From Plasmodiophora brassicae (Eukaryota; Endomyxa; Phytomyxea; Plasmodiophorida; Plasmodiophoridae), in the NCBI GenBank assembly GCA_039704465.1, contig JASFAU010000004.1, positions 806,001-870,000 on the forward strand: a stretch of 64,000 nucleotides of DNA, given 5' to 3'. The position numbers and the translations under genes were made by a program. Below the pieces are notes generated by a model. That model searched no databases. It saw only the letters and a program-made list of their open reading frames with translations, and was not told where the DNA came from. Positions 10,753 to 22,882 of the stretch are shown in pieces (position 1 is the stretch's first letter; each line of letters opens with the position of its first letter).

Positions 10753-13425
10753 ATGAGCGACGACGCCGATCCTGTGTCGCCCACTGACCGCATCGAGGAC
10801 GATGCGTCGAATGGCGACGCCGGCTTGGATACGAAGCCCGATGACGATGCCTCGAAAATGGATGTTGACAGCGGGGACGATGCGGCCGCGGAGAAGAGGG
10901 ATGGCGCTGAGGCTGGCGCGCGATCTGAACCCCTCACGACGGAATACGACAACGTCAGCGAAGCGGAGCGCCTGGAGTGGATGGAGTGTCGGGGTTCGAC
11001 ATGCGTAGACAGTAAAGACGCGTTCCGACGTGGTGGATTCTGTCTGAAGGCGCAGCGTCTTGAGGCGGCGCTCTACTGGCTTAATCTGGCGTTGAAGGAC
11101 GCGAAGATACCTGAACCCCTTCCTGAGCCAGAACCGCCTAAACCTGAAGAGGAGAAGCCGGCTGCGGAAGAAAGGGAAGACGAAGACGAAGAGGAGGACG
11201 AGGAAGTCGAAGAGGAAGAGGGGGGCGATGATAATGAAGATGACGAGAAGAGTGGATCGACGAAGCACGACGACGCCGTCACAACTGAGGAGCAAGAAGA
11301 CATTGAGGTGAAGGACGAAGCTGAGGAAGGTCGTCGAACCAGGTCGAAGTCTAGATCGCGATCACCACCAATGAGGGCGACCAGGTCACGTTCGCCGCCC
11401 ACGCATTCACCTGAGCAGTCGAAGAGGTCTCCATCGAAGACTCCAACAAAATCGCCGGCGAAGTCTGCAAAGGGCGAGGTGCCGCCGATCGAACAGATGC
11501 AGTTGGATGATCGTGCTGAAGAACAGCCAGTTAATGGGGACGAAGAGGCGGAAGAGAAGATTGAACCCGATGCAGACCTTGCGAAAATGCTTGTGTTCAG
11601 AGCCCGTGCCTATCAGCTGTCCAATCAGCACGCTTCGGCCATCAGAGACTTCTCGTCGTCCCTGCGCCTGACTCCGATTTCGAAGTTGCAAGTTGGAGCG
11701 CTCGTCCTGCGCGCCAAATCGTACATAGCCAACGGGCGACCCGATTTGGCTGTGCGAGATTACAAATCGGCAGAGATCCTGGATCCTACTGTTCGTGACA
11801 ATGGTATTCCTGGCTCCCGGCCGACGATGACTAATGCTTTGTGCTCAGGAAACCTCAGTTTACATTGGTCGCTCAGCGCTGTACGTCGACCAGCGCAAGC
11901 ATGAGCTGGCGCTTGCTGACTGTATGAAAGCTCTTGAGCTTGACCCCAAGAATGTTGTCGCTCATCGTCGTTCCGGGCTCATCTTTGCGGACACAAATCA
12001 GCTACCTGCGGTACGTGCCGTGTTTCTAACGTCAACGAACTGATCTGATAATAGTTTCAGGCGATCCGTGCATTCAACAGAGCTCTTGCGATCCGTGCCG
12101 ATTATGAATGCTTAACGCTCCGCGGGCGGTCGTACGTGCAGATGGGCGAATTCGATAACGCCCTGTCGGACTACAGCATGGCTGTTTCCATTGCGCCTCG
12201 CGTCGCTCTGGCCTACGGTCATCGTTCAGTGCTCTATGCGCATCTCAAACGACTCGACTTGGCTGTGAATGATGCCACTTCCTTTATTCGGCTTGCGTCT
12301 GGAGATCAGTGTATCTCGGCATATCAAAACCGTATGTTCCCGTTGCGCTGGCGCTGTTCATACCCGTTCGTTAATCAGGGGGCTCTGCCAGGTGGTGTTT
12401 GGTGGGCTCAAATGGGAAAGTATGAGAAGGCTATTGCCGATTTCACCTACGTCGTTGAACAACAGGTATTCTAGGCATTTGTTTGTTCAACCCGAGGGTG
12501 TTAATCTTGATGACAGCCTAACAATTCGTTTGCGTTCATGTCACGCGGGACGGCATATGCTCAGCTCAAACAGTACGATAAGAGCATCGCGGACTGGCTT
12601 AAAGTTGCCGAATTGCACCCAGAAATGGTCAAGGCGCACTACAACCTGGGCAAGCAGTACTACGCCAGTGGGGACTTCGACAATGCTGCGAAGTACTTCC
12701 AAGAAGTGGTCCGCTTGGCTCCTGAGAATCCAGCTGGGCACTGCGAGCGGGCACGCTCACTAGCAGCAAAGTCTCTGTGGGAAGAATCGCTGCAGTGCTG
12801 GTCCAAAGCTCTACAGTTCGACAAGCAAAACCCTGAGCTATATGTTGGTCGAGCGAAGATCTTCCTGCAGCTTGACGATGTCGAGGCTGCTGTCAGGGAT
12901 TACAACGATGCCGTTGCCCTCAATCCGGCCGATCCTCTTTCCTATGAGAGACGAGGTCCTCTTGTGCAATTTGCTGTTGTGTTCAATCGTTATGCTCATA
13001 CTTTGTTCGCAGCGGCTTGCCACTTGAAGCTGAAGCAGATTGAGCGAGGTCGCCAGGATATGATGACGGCGAAGAAGCTTCGTTGGATGATTAACTATGA
13101 AAAGGTCTGCTTCGAAACCATGGTGGCGCAGAAGAATCAGTCTGCCCCGTCCCACATGGCCGTTGTCCGAGCCGCCAAAGCTGCTGCTGCTGCTTCTGTA
13201 CAGAAGGCTGCCGAAGAATCTGCCAAGGTCGTGGCTGGTGCATCAGAAGATGGCTCGTCCAAAGCGCCTGCTGATCAAGCCGCGATTTCACAAGACCCCT
13301 CTGGTGACGACGGGAGCGCCGGTTCGGAGAATACCTCGCAAGCCGATGTTGCCCCATCAATGTCGCAGCCGGATGAAGGTGGTGCCGACGCAGGAAACCC
13401 TGAGACCATGGCCAGCCTTATGTAA
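10753..13425 (+). CDS. Acidic, RS-rich tetratricopeptide repeat protein
   Basis: Six exons: 10753-11790, 11849-12010, 12061-12331, 12392-12465, 12517-12955 and 13013-13425. They sum to 2397 nt (798 aa), in frame, with introns of 50-60 bp. The first third is acidic and low-complexity (runs of Glu/Asp, residues about 120-180), followed by an Arg/Ser segment (RSKSRSRSPP). From about residue 290 there are at least nine TPR-type helical repeats, for example AYQLSNQHASAIRDFSSSL, YVQMGEFDNALSDYSMAV and GKQYYASGDFDNAAKYFQEV. The tail is Ala/Ser-rich. TPR arrays act as protein-binding scaffolds, and the RS segment hints at nuclear or RNA-linked work. The specific orthologue is not recognised. Confidence 0.8.
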
Positions 13426-13862
13426 CAGTACATTTAGAGACATCTTGTTTGAGAATGACCAGCTATCCTGCCTAAACACTTGGGGTCATGCAGGATGATG
13501 GTTGTCACCCGGGTACACCTGGAATTTCATTCGGCATGGGCAGTACGACAAGCTGTGGTGCGATGCCACTGCTGTATTCGCGCTTGGGCGTCATCAGTCC
13601 GTTCTATTTTTGAACCCGTGCTTGGAGCAAGTAGGTACCTGGTCGTTTCTGCAAAAACCGAACGTAAGTTTTCGGTCGAGGAGAGCGGTCCCCGAGACGG
13701 GCGGTTCGCCACAGATCAGGGCAGGGCCCGGTGTAACGTCCGGCGTGGGACAATCAGCTGGCAGTGTGTGTTCGGGACTTCGGGGCCGCCCCGGGCTTCC
13801 AAACGATTCTGAAATCGCGTTGAATGCGTGCGCCGACTGCCGAGTTTCGACCCAGAACATCG
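13426..13862. other. Spacer between TPR protein and H+-PPase genes
   Basis: About 440 bp between two co-oriented genes. Overlapping open frames exist on both strands but carry no recognisable motif. Probably 3' end plus promoter. Confidence 0.4.
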
Positions 13863-16800
13863 ATGCGGGCACCTGCGGCGTCGACCGAGCCGACCTATAC
13901 AGGGGTCAATGTCACCGATGACTACGATTACGAAAGCGGCGGAGCACCTCCAGTGAAACATGTACGGGGCGTATGATTGTATCGGCAACGTGGACGCCTA
14001 ATCCTGTGCTGTACAGGCTTCTGGTTTCTCGCGTGAAGGCACACCCGAAGAGTTCGACCAGTACATGTTCGGTCTGATTGGAATTTGCGGGTTCTGCTTA
14101 TTGGTTGGGTTGTTTGCTGTCGGCGGCGTCGGGAAACTCGTTGTCTGCTTCGTCATGTTGGTGTGCGCCGGCAGTTTTGCCTTCTGCTCCTATCTGTACC
14201 GGTGGATTATGTCCAAAGACAATGGCACTCCAGCCATGCGCGTTATTTCAGACGCCATCAAAGAGGGATCTGAAGGTACGTGCTCCGACGCATAGTGCCG
14301 CTAGGCCTGGCTGACTGTCCATGCAAAGGATTTCTACGTGTCCAGTATGGCACTGTTGCGTATATGTCACTCGTCGTGGCTGGAGCGCTCTTCACTATCT
14401 ACATGTTCCGACAAGCACATTCTGTTTTTGTTGGATCTTTTACGTTGGCCCTCGTAACAGCTTTGTCGTTCCTTATCGGTGGGTCATTAAACTTGTCACA
14501 TTCCGTATCGTTAACGTGTATCTGTGAAGGCGCTTTCTGCTCGGCCTTGGCTGGATTTGTCGGTGTCTTCGTCTCTATTCGGGTGAACATTCGCGTGGCA
14601 GCAGCTGCAGCACGGCTTCACTATCCAGGTTCTGTCATTACGTCTGGCGAAGTCTCTCCCCGTTCTCATAGGCGATGGCAGATGCTTTGCAGCTCGCTTT
14701 TCGCGGTGGCGCTGTCTCGTCCGTCCTATCCGCTGCAATGTGCATCACCGGCCTGTGTGCGCAGTACGTCTGCTTCCATCTCCTGTTCGTGGTCATTGGA
14801 GGTAAACTCGTTCAAATTCTATGCTTGCGGCGGCTCACGAAATTGCTCAGGCATACCGCCCCAACAAGTCCCGATGCTTTTGGGCGGTTATGGCTTCGGA
14901 GCGTCGTTCGTAGCGCTATTCATGCAACTTGGTGGTGGAATATACACCAAGGTCGTCCTTGTGGACCCGCGGATTCTACTGTTTTCTGATTGGGATGGCA
15001 GGCTGCTGATGTTGGTGCTGACATGGTCGGCAAAGTCGAAAGGGACATTCCTGAGGATGACCCTCGAAACCCTGCTGTTGTTGCTGACCTAGGTAGGTTG
15101 GCTATATTCTGAAAACTGCTTTATTGAATAACTCTCTGCTTTAGTGGGAGATAATGTCGGCGATTGTGCGGGATCCATGGCAGATGTTTTCGAAAGTATT
15201 GCTGCTGAAATGATTGGTAACACGCAAACACCTTGTCGTTCTAGTAGCTGTCGCTTAACTGGAATCTGAATCGTAGGCACCATGATTCTAGCAGGAAGCC
15301 TTGCGTATAAGGCAAACCTTGAGACACCCGAAAACTATGTCTTTTTCCCGCTCGTCATTCACGCTCTTGATCTGCTGATCAGCGGCCTGGGCATCATGAT
15401 GGTGCGCAGTGAAAACGATCGTGAGGATCCTCTGGCCTCTATGAAACGCGCATACGCGATTTGTATTGGCGTCGCCGTTGTTGCGTTCTTCTTTACGACT
15501 CGCATCCTACTGTACACGGAAGTGGCTCCGAGCGCTTGGTGGCACTACGGAATGTGTGGCCTCGTTGGAATTATCTGCTCGTACTTCCTTGTTGTGAGTG
15601 TGGCGCCGTGTTATTGCACGTTGGGTTTCGTATGACCGTGTCTGTCTTGCAGCTCTCGACCCAGTTCTATACCGATTACACTCATTCTCCAGTGAAGAAG
15701 ATCGCATCGGCATCAGCCACTGGTCACGGTACAAACATCATTGCTGGAGTATCTGTCGGCATGGAGTCGACCGCATTCCCGGTCCTGATTATTTCTGCTT
15801 CTTTGTTGGCTGCTCACGGCCTCGGTGCAACTTCCGGTCTACCCGGTCCAACCCCGGTGAGGGCTATCTAACGTTATGCATGGTGATGACTTGTATTGAA
15901 TTCTGTCAGGGTCTCTTCGGCATTGCGATCGCAACCATGGGTATGCTGTGTACTGCCGTGTTCATCCTGTCTATGAACAATTTCGGGCCCATTGCCGACA
16001 ATGCTGGTGGCATTGTCGAGATGAGCGAGCAGACGGAAGGAGCGCGTAAAATTACGGACAGACTTGATGCTGTTGGAAATGTTACGAAGGCGGCGACTAA
16101 GGGGTAGGATCCGATGCCACAATCATGCGAACGTTATTTAGCGTTGAATAGGTACGCGGTTGGAGGGTCTGCGCTAGCCTGCTTCGTCCTTTTCCAGGCG
16201 TTCCTCGATGAGGTGAACGAATTCTCCCGCGTTCCTGTCGAGGTTGTAGATATTGCCAAGATCGAGGTCATCGTTGGCGGCCTGATCGGCATAGGGCTAG
16301 TCTTCCTGTTTACAGGGTGGGCCATTGACGCTGTTGGCCGAACAGCTCAGGAAGTGGTAGGCAGCCTATCTAACGTGTTCTTGTCCACCGGATGGCTGTA
16401 ACCGACCTCCTTAGGTATGGGAGGTTCGTCGCCAATTCAAGGCGAACCCTGGCATTATGGAATGGAAAGTCAAGCCAGAGTACGGCAAGTGCGTCCAGAT
16501 CGTTACGAAAGCCGCCTTGCGGGAGATGATCCGTCCAGCTACCCTTGCGTTGACGTGTCCAGTCGTCATAGGCTTCGTGTTCAAATGGATCGGCAATGCA
16601 TCCGGGCGTCCGCTGCTCGGCATCGAGGTTCTTGCTGCTTTCCTGTTGTTTGGCACCCTGACTGGCCTAGTCATGGCTATCTTCCTGGACAACAGCGGCG
16701 GCGCCTGGGACAACTGCAAGAAACTGATCGAATCGACTGGCGGCAAGGGCAGCGAAACGCACAAGGCGGCCGTGACAGGGGACACTGTCGGCGACCCATT

Positions 16801-16894
16801 CAAGGACACAGCAGGTCCCGCACTGCACGTCATTATCACAACAATGTCGACAACGGCCCTCGTCCTTGGGCCGATGTTTATCGGAAACCAGTAG
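13863..16894 (+). CDS. Membrane-bound H+-translocating pyrophosphatase, K+-independent (type II) class
   Basis: Couples pyrophosphate hydrolysis to proton pumping into vacuoles, acidocalcisomes or Golgi. Thirteen exons were assigned (first 13863-13970, last 16415-16894) with twelve introns of 46-60 bp. They sum to 2400 nt (799 aa), the usual length for the family. Substrate-site motifs are intact: [21 protein letters not shown], then [30 protein letters not shown], and the C-terminal [12 protein letters not shown] and [14 protein letters not shown]. The segment [11 protein letters not shown] has Lys where K+-dependent enzymes have Ala, which marks the K+-independent (AVP2-like) class. About 15 membrane segments are expected. 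The start is chosen because an intron at 13971-14016 joins a short cytosolic leader to the first helix. Confidence 0.95.
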
Positions 16895-16976
16895 AGATGA
16901 TGATAAACCCACTCCTCCATTTCGTCACGGCCCAAGGGCGCTGACAGTGAGGTCAATTGTGTAGTGATTAGGACAA

Positions 16977-17516
16977 TCAGAATGCCGCCTTCCAAAGAAG
17001 GCCAACCGCGATCGGAATAACAATGACAATTCCCATGTAAATCCATGAGCCGCTCTTGATAGTATCGCTGGTCTTCGAGGCCGCAGCACCAGCGTTCACA
17101 GCCGCCTTGTCGACGGTACTGTTCAGGACGTCGATCGGGTCCTTCACAGTTGCACCCTGACCAGAACAACCCTATTAGAAACGTCTGCGGCCGGTCAACG
17201 ACGATGATTTCTCGCGATACCTCGAGCTCGCCGATTCGCAATGGTTTCAGCATGTCTCTCGCGCTAATCGAGTGGTTCATGTCTTCGAAATCTTGCGTGA
17301 CATCTTGGCCGGCGTCGTTCAGGATGATGTCAGCACCACCGGGATGGTCATCCAGGAATTTCGTCACGTCGTACACGTTGCCGTGAATGGCTACCCATGC
17401 GTCGTTGACGGACGAATGCGCTGCCAGCTCGGTCTGGACGATCGGGACAGTCAGCGTACGATGCCGTTCCGCAGCTGTCGACGTACCTTTGTGATGACCC
17501 GCCCGTCTGCGGCCAT
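16977..17516 (-). CDS. Tail-anchored cytochrome b5
   Basis: Small haem protein that passes electrons to membrane oxidases and desaturases. Three exons: 17516-17487, 17433-17203 and 17156-16977, giving 146 aa in frame, with introns of 53 and 46 bp. The haem domain shows the signature FLDDHPGGADII (first haem His) and a second His in EDMNHSISA. The C-terminus ends in a single hydrophobic helix (YMGIVIVIPIAVGLLW) with two short residues after the Lys-Ala, typical of an ER or mitochondrial outer-membrane tail anchor. The much longer open frame on this strand (16411-17865) merely reads through the introns. The gene converges with the H+-PPase, with stops 83 bp apart. Confidence 0.93.
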
Positions 17517-17910
17517 TCCTGTGGTATTGGTTGTCAGGGGTCAGACCCAGCACGCAGGCGTCACGTGCCTGAAAGCCCTCTGCGACGGATTCTGGCCTAT
17601 CAAACCTCTCCGTGGCGCCGGCGGGGGCACGGCGGCCGCGTGCGCAGAACCAAGCAACGGGCAGAGGGCCTTTTACGCGATTCTCTGTATTGTTTATTGG
17701 TTGACAAGCGCAAGCTGGGCGTCGACACGTGCAATACCACATGGTATTTGGTACGCATGTAGGCCGGCGCAGCAGACACCATCGTTGTCCGCACCGATGA
17801 TCCGATCCGTCCAGAGTCACGCAGCACTGGTGCGTCGATCCGCAGGAAAGATCAGAATTTGCCAAAGTGAAGCCATGTAAGCAAGCGGTGGGGGACCGTT
17901 TTCAAATCAG

Positions 17911-17968
17911 TGTATTTATAACAGACGGGAACCAACGGGTGTATTTATAACAGACGGGAACCAACGGG
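17911..17968. repeat. Perfect 29-bp tandem duplication
   Basis: A 29-bp unit beginning TGTATTTATAACAGACGGGA occurs twice with no mismatch or spacer (17911-17939, 17940-17968). It lies in the spacer downstream of SUMO and upstream of cytochrome b5. Each unit contains a TATTTATAA box. Confidence 0.9.
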
Positions 17969-17994
17969 ACGCTGTTGTCGGTAAATGACTGGCA

Positions 17995-18468
17995 TCAGTA
18001 GCACCCGCCGACTTGCTGAACCATGGCATCAATCTCATCCTCGTCAACCATATCCAGCTGGAACAGACAATGTAAGAGGAGCGAACCTGGGCATTGTGTG
18101 TTCCTGAACTTACATCCGCAGGGGTCTGATCGGCAAGGAGACGTTGCCCGTCGAAGAGGAACCTGACACTACCGATAGGTAGACTCAGCACCGAGCTAGA
18201 TGGCACATCCGAGAAACGTCGAACCTTTCCATATCCTTTCCAGCTCGCTTGCAGAACGCCTCCATCAATTTTTTCAGTGGCGTATGCTTCTTGACCTTGA
18301 AGAAGACGGCATTGCCGTCCTGCAATTTCACCTGCGCGGGCGCCGTTCAGCCCGCTGCAACCCCTATACAGCGCGACGCTCCAGCACCTTCAGATTGATA
18401 TGTTCGCCTGATCCGGCATCGTCCTTGACTTCCGGCTTTGGCTTGACGTCGGGGTTGCCGTCCACCAT
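17995..18468 (-). CDS. SUMO: SUMO, small ubiquitin-like modifier precursor
   Basis: Covalent protein modifier. Four exons: 18468-18388, 18331-18225, 18168-18114 and 18057-17995, with three introns of exactly 56 bp each, giving 101 aa. The N-terminus is the acidic/Lys-rich flexible tail ([17 protein letters not shown]). The ubiquitin-like fold includes [20 protein letters not shown] and the hallmark [20 protein letters not shown]. The C-terminus is VQQVGG followed by Cys-Tyr, so a SUMO protease must remove two residues to expose the Gly-Gly. The tail segment VKPKPE resembles a SUMO-acceptor site (psi-K-x-E), which could support chains. Confidence 0.95.
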
Positions 18469-18823
18469 CGTTCGCAGCTGATCTACGGATAATGCCGTAC
18501 GGCAAACTCCACGCCGTCAGTCGTGACGCGGAACTTTAAGGACGCGAAACTCCCATCGTCGCGTGAGGGATCGTATCGCGAGTCGGCCGTTGATTCATCA
18601 TTGTTACCTTAGGCAGCGGCCGTTGCAAGCAGCCTGGTAGGACTTTCCCGCATCCTTCTGGGGACCGGCGGGTTGCGGCAGGCAGCAGTCATACAATGTC
18701 ATACCGCCGGGCACCCTTACCCACCTACCGGCCTGCTTGTGTCCCAGACTGATTTCTAGCGTTGCGGTTCTGGTCATTTGGTTTCTTGTACGTGTATATT
18801 AGTTAGACAGATCAGCGGCATCA
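18469..18823. other. Spacer between SUMO and PPR genes
   Basis: About 355 bp upstream of SUMO and downstream of the PPR gene on the same strand. It should hold the SUMO promoter. No open frame with a recognisable motif. Confidence 0.4.
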
Positions 18824-20994
18824 TCATCGAACTACGTCGTAAGGTTGTGGCATCGATGACAGGGCCTCCTGAAGCGAAATAGGGTATTCTTCAGGCGGGA
18901 ACGGAAGCAAAGTGGGGATGGCTTGAGCAAAGCGCAGCTGATCGTCAGGGCTTCGTTGCAGTTCAACAATGACGGTGGAGACGATAGAGGACCAGTCATC
19001 AGGCGAAACTGGAACCCGATTAAAGGTTGAAATAGGGCACAGCTGCAAGGCGGATGAGGACTTACACGATGTCTCCCGTGCGACGGCAGCAGTAATGACA
19101 TCCACGCATGTCTGGATATGCCTCCCCCTAGCGAGCACCTGCAGGAGTACCCGATAGAACTTTGCATCGGCGCGAACCCGTTCGGCAAACATGTCGTTAG
19201 CAATAGCTAACGCATGCAGAGCAAGCCTGTGGAAATGATGCCCTGAGAAGGCACGTCAATGGCCGAGCAGACGCGTATGTACATGTATACGTACGCAGGC
19301 TGGCGATGACTGCGGTGTACAACTGGACGTTTGCTGTGATGCCGTTCCGTTTCACAGTGGCGAGCAGGTTACAGCACTGATGGAACGCTCCCTGATCGGA
19401 CAGCGCGTTCATTAACGCCGAATACATGGTCAGGTCAGGCTGGAATCCTGCAGCCATCATGTCGACGAAGCACATCAGCGCGTCAACAGTGTGACCGGAC
19501 AACGTGAAGATGTGGACCTAAGGCAACCACGTTATATGGAGCTGAGGATCTTGCGAGGTCGCAGAACATTCCGGCGTACCAGGGTTGTGTACATCTTCAA
19601 ATCGGGAGAGATGCCGTAACGGAAACGGGCTTCAATCATTAGACTGCGCGCGATCAGCGGAAGCTCGCGAGCCTCTGGTGTCATCGTCATGGACGTTATC
19701 TTCCCAGCTGGCGAGTACCGGTGGGCGTTAAGAAGCGCCTGGAACGTAACAATGTCTGGACGCAAACCACGACCTGACACAGCGGAAACGAATCAGGGCG
19801 AGATATACCGGATCCTGTTCGACGCCACCAGACCTATCATGTCCCTGTATATTGGGATCGACTTCTGCACGTCGCCTGTTGTAGCGACAGCACTGAGGAG
19901 GCAATTATATGTAACAACGGTCGGGTGGATGCCCTCCTCAAGCATCTGCTGAAAGAGATCCAGACAGCCGTCGACACAGTTTGCCCTTCGGTGGGCGTCG
20001 ATCGCGACCGTGTAGATCTGGACGTTACGCTGAACGTCGAACAGGCGACCCATGGAATTCATCAGATCCATGCATTCCTGCAAGCGATGATGGCGAGCAT
20101 ACAGGCTCATCATCGCCCCAACTACGACGACATCACCCTCTCTGCGTTCGCAATCCAGGAGGGCGCTAAACCTACGATGCGAATACTCAGCGGATGCACC
20201 CATACCCTGTCAATTGTCCAGACCATCTTTCGGCGGTTGCAACGTCTCCTGCACGTTCGCACGCTGTAATCATTGCGGCATACGTTCGTGGGTCAGGCTG
20301 AAACCCTGCACTAGTATTCAGTGGTTCTCCGAAACAGCTACAAATCCACCTGTGCAGACCTATCTTGCAGACGCGGTCCAACAGGGCGCTGCATCGTTGG
20401 AGATCGCCAGACCTGGCGATAACTTCAAGCACTCGATTGCAGGCCTTCGCGTTCAGAGGCCATCCAGACTGCAGCATCATCTCGAGAATCTGCCAGGTAG
20501 CGTTACAACCGCGACGCCCCATTGAAAACGGAGGTGCCGAACCTGGATGGCATGATCAGGGTTTTCGAACCGTCGAGCCCACGATATCTGGACAGAAGGT
20601 TCAAATTTGAGGACAGAGAGACACAGAGAACGAGGCGGGACAAGCTCGCTGATACCATGTGGAGAAGGTCGTCTTCCGTAGGTGGGTACCTCGTGCAGAT
20701 GCTATCGAAGACAACGAGGACGTCATTGACGTGTGCCTCGGGATCCAGGACCACCGATTTCAGCAACAGAGTGTAAGATTGGTGAAGCCGTTTGTGGAGC
20801 GATGGCAGATCGGCGGCGCTGCAGGCCGGCATGGAATCCTGTAGGTCGGCTTGCACATGCGCCAAATGGTTCCATTCCCGCTGCAGCTGCACGAGGCTGT
20901 CGGACAGACGCGCCGAAAACGAACCCGCAACGGTCGCCAATGGTCTCGACGTGGACCCCCTCGCCAACCTGAACCGAACCAGGGCCCTGCGCAT
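18824..20994 (-). CDS. Mitochondrial pentatricopeptide repeat (PPR) protein
   Basis: Organelle RNA-binding protein. The N-terminus (MRRALVRFRLARGSTSRPL) is Arg/Ser-rich without acidic residues, as in a mitochondrial presequence. Eight GT-AG introns of 50-68 bp can be placed; the first two exons are 20994-20656 and 20587-20543. The joined product has a series of about 35-residue PPR units, for example AKACNRVLEVIARSGDLQRC, PRTYAAMITACERAGDVATA, VQIYTVAIDAHRRANCVDGC and PTVVTYNCLLSAVATTGDVQ, followed by a C-terminal helical region. The RNA target cannot be inferred. It diverges from the PP2C gene with about 300 bp between starts. Confidence 0.88.
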
Positions 20995-21290
20995 GACCTA
21001 CGCGATCTGCCTCGGCATGACAAGGTCGGCGGCACCCAGTGTGAGCTGCAGCGCCTACACGGACTGCGTTGACGGCGGGGTGTAGGTAGGTAACCCCCAG
21101 AGGGGTACCCCTAGGTACTCGTATGCTCCGCCAGGAACAGAAGGATCTGCTGATGGATACAGATTCGTCCGGGTCGGTATGAGGTGGTCGACGAGTACGC
21201 TTGCTGTGATATCAAGCGCGGCGGGCATTGACGTGGATGGTGACTGTTGCGGGCGGTGTCGAGGCCGCCACTGGCCCTGTGCAAAGCACG

Positions 21291-22770
21291 ATGGCGCAAC
21301 CGGTCACCGATGCGCAGCCAGCGGCAGAAGCAACGGCATCGCCGAGTGCACCAGCAGAGCGGGAGGTTCTTGAAAGGCGACGTGAGGTTACGATTAAGGC
21401 CAAGGGCGAGGGTGGGCGGACCCGCCGCGTGACCATCTCATCAGGTATGGAGGCACGCTTGCGCTATGGACCTGAACAGTACAAGTGACTGGCCACGTTC
21501 CAGGAACGTGCTCGAACATTGGTATCCGACGGTCGACGAACGAGGACACATTTCTTAATCTTCAAGAGCCTCTATTCAATCAGCAGTAAGGGACATGGTT
21601 TCGGAGGTCAAACGATGACTATTGTTGAGGTGACATCTACCGATCAGCGCTGCCAAGTCGATTCAGGTGGACCCGTCCAGCCCGCAGCGGTCGTTGCTGG
21701 CCATCTTCGACGGGCACAAAGGCGTTGAATGCGCCAATTTCTGCCGAGATCGCCTGGCCAGCAACGTTATCGCTGCCAGCAACTTTGGAAAGCCAGACTG
21801 CCTCGAAGACATTCTCAAGGAGGCCATAGAGAAGACTGATAAGGAATTTCTGGACAGCAACAGGTTAGAGGTGCGCCCATGGTTCTCGCCTTTCGCTAAA
21901 TGCAACCGACAAGGTCACTGGGGAAGAGCGACTCGGCGGGATCGACGGCCATTGTATTCTTCATGCAGGGCGATCAGGTTGCAATTTCCAACACGGGAGA
22001 CTCACGGGCCGTCCTTTGCCGTTGCGGTTAGTGCTGACGACACTGAGACGGCCAGAGCGGCAGCCGCTAATGCAGGTTCGTTTTAGGTCATACGGTGCCG
22101 CTCTCCAAAGACCACAACCCATCGTTGAAATCGGAAGTGAAGCGCATCAAGGAGAACGGTGGCATGATCGGATACAACGAGAGGGATGCCCTGGCTCGGT
22201 CCAAGCGAAACTGGCTCTGCAACGCGCTGTTCAGTTGCTGCTTGGATCTGAAGATCGGCACGCCGTACATATTTCCAGGCAAGTGTATCTGTTGGCCGTT
22301 GTACTTCGTCATCTCAAACGTGCGTAGGTGGGATTGCTGTGTCTCGAAGCATGGGAGATCTGAAGATGAAGGACGTGAACATATTGATTGCCACACCTGA
22401 TGTCACCAGCGTACGCAAGCGTTCGTTTCCAGTGACGTCAGCGAATGGCCTAACGCGTGCTGTTCAGTTTACACTAATGGAGGGTGACGAATTCATTATC
22501 CTCGCTTGTGACGGTTTGTGGGACGTCATACCTAGCGAAGTCGCTGTTCGATTCATTAGAAGCTTCCGGAAATCAGAACGACCAGGTCTGTGGCTGTCGT
22601 ATTGCCGATGACGTGCAACCGAGGTCCTCACGTGCGATGCCCGCCAATCAGATGCAAACGACCCAGCGGCAGCCGCACAGGCGCTCGTCAACTGCGCCAT
22701 TGGCCTTCGAAGCAAAGACAACATCACTGTCCAGGTCATTTACTTCGGTTACCCGGCGCGCGGCCAGTAG
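21291..22770 (+). CDS. PP2C-family Ser/Thr protein phosphatase
   Basis: Metal-dependent phosphatase. Seven exons: 21291-21444, 21504-21585, 21648-21863, 21914-22026, 22087-22278, 22328-22585 and 22652-22770, summing to 1134 nt (377 aa), in frame. PP2C motifs in order: RRSTNEDTF (metal-binding Glu-Asp), LLAIFDGHKG (metal-binding Asp; usually DGHGG, here Lys), GSTAIVFFM, ISNTGDSRAVL, GGIAVSRSMGDLKMK, FIILACDGLWDV and SKDNITVQV. The fifth intron (22279-22327) is GC-AG with a strong donor GCAAGT; splicing it restores PGGIAVSRS. In-frame Mets upstream at 21228 and 21237 are alternative starts; 21291 is preferred for the context and composition that follow. Confidence 0.92.
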
Positions 22771-22882
22771 CGACTAGAATTCACATCTCGCTGCTGCACC
22801 AAGGTAGCGGTGCATTCACCGCATCCGACGACTAAATTGCAGAACGGCAGCGCAGCAGCATGTATTGTACTTCAGCAGTGCT

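Noticed and set aside
10618..11295. 225-aa minus-strand frame with hydrophobic runs
   Set aside because: Antisense of the Glu/Asp-rich region of the TPR protein, which makes Phe/Leu/Val runs artificially.
16411..17865. 484-aa open frame on the minus strand
   Set aside because: It reads through the cytochrome b5 introns and antisense to the last PPase exon. Only the 17516-16977 spliced model gives a family-consistent protein.
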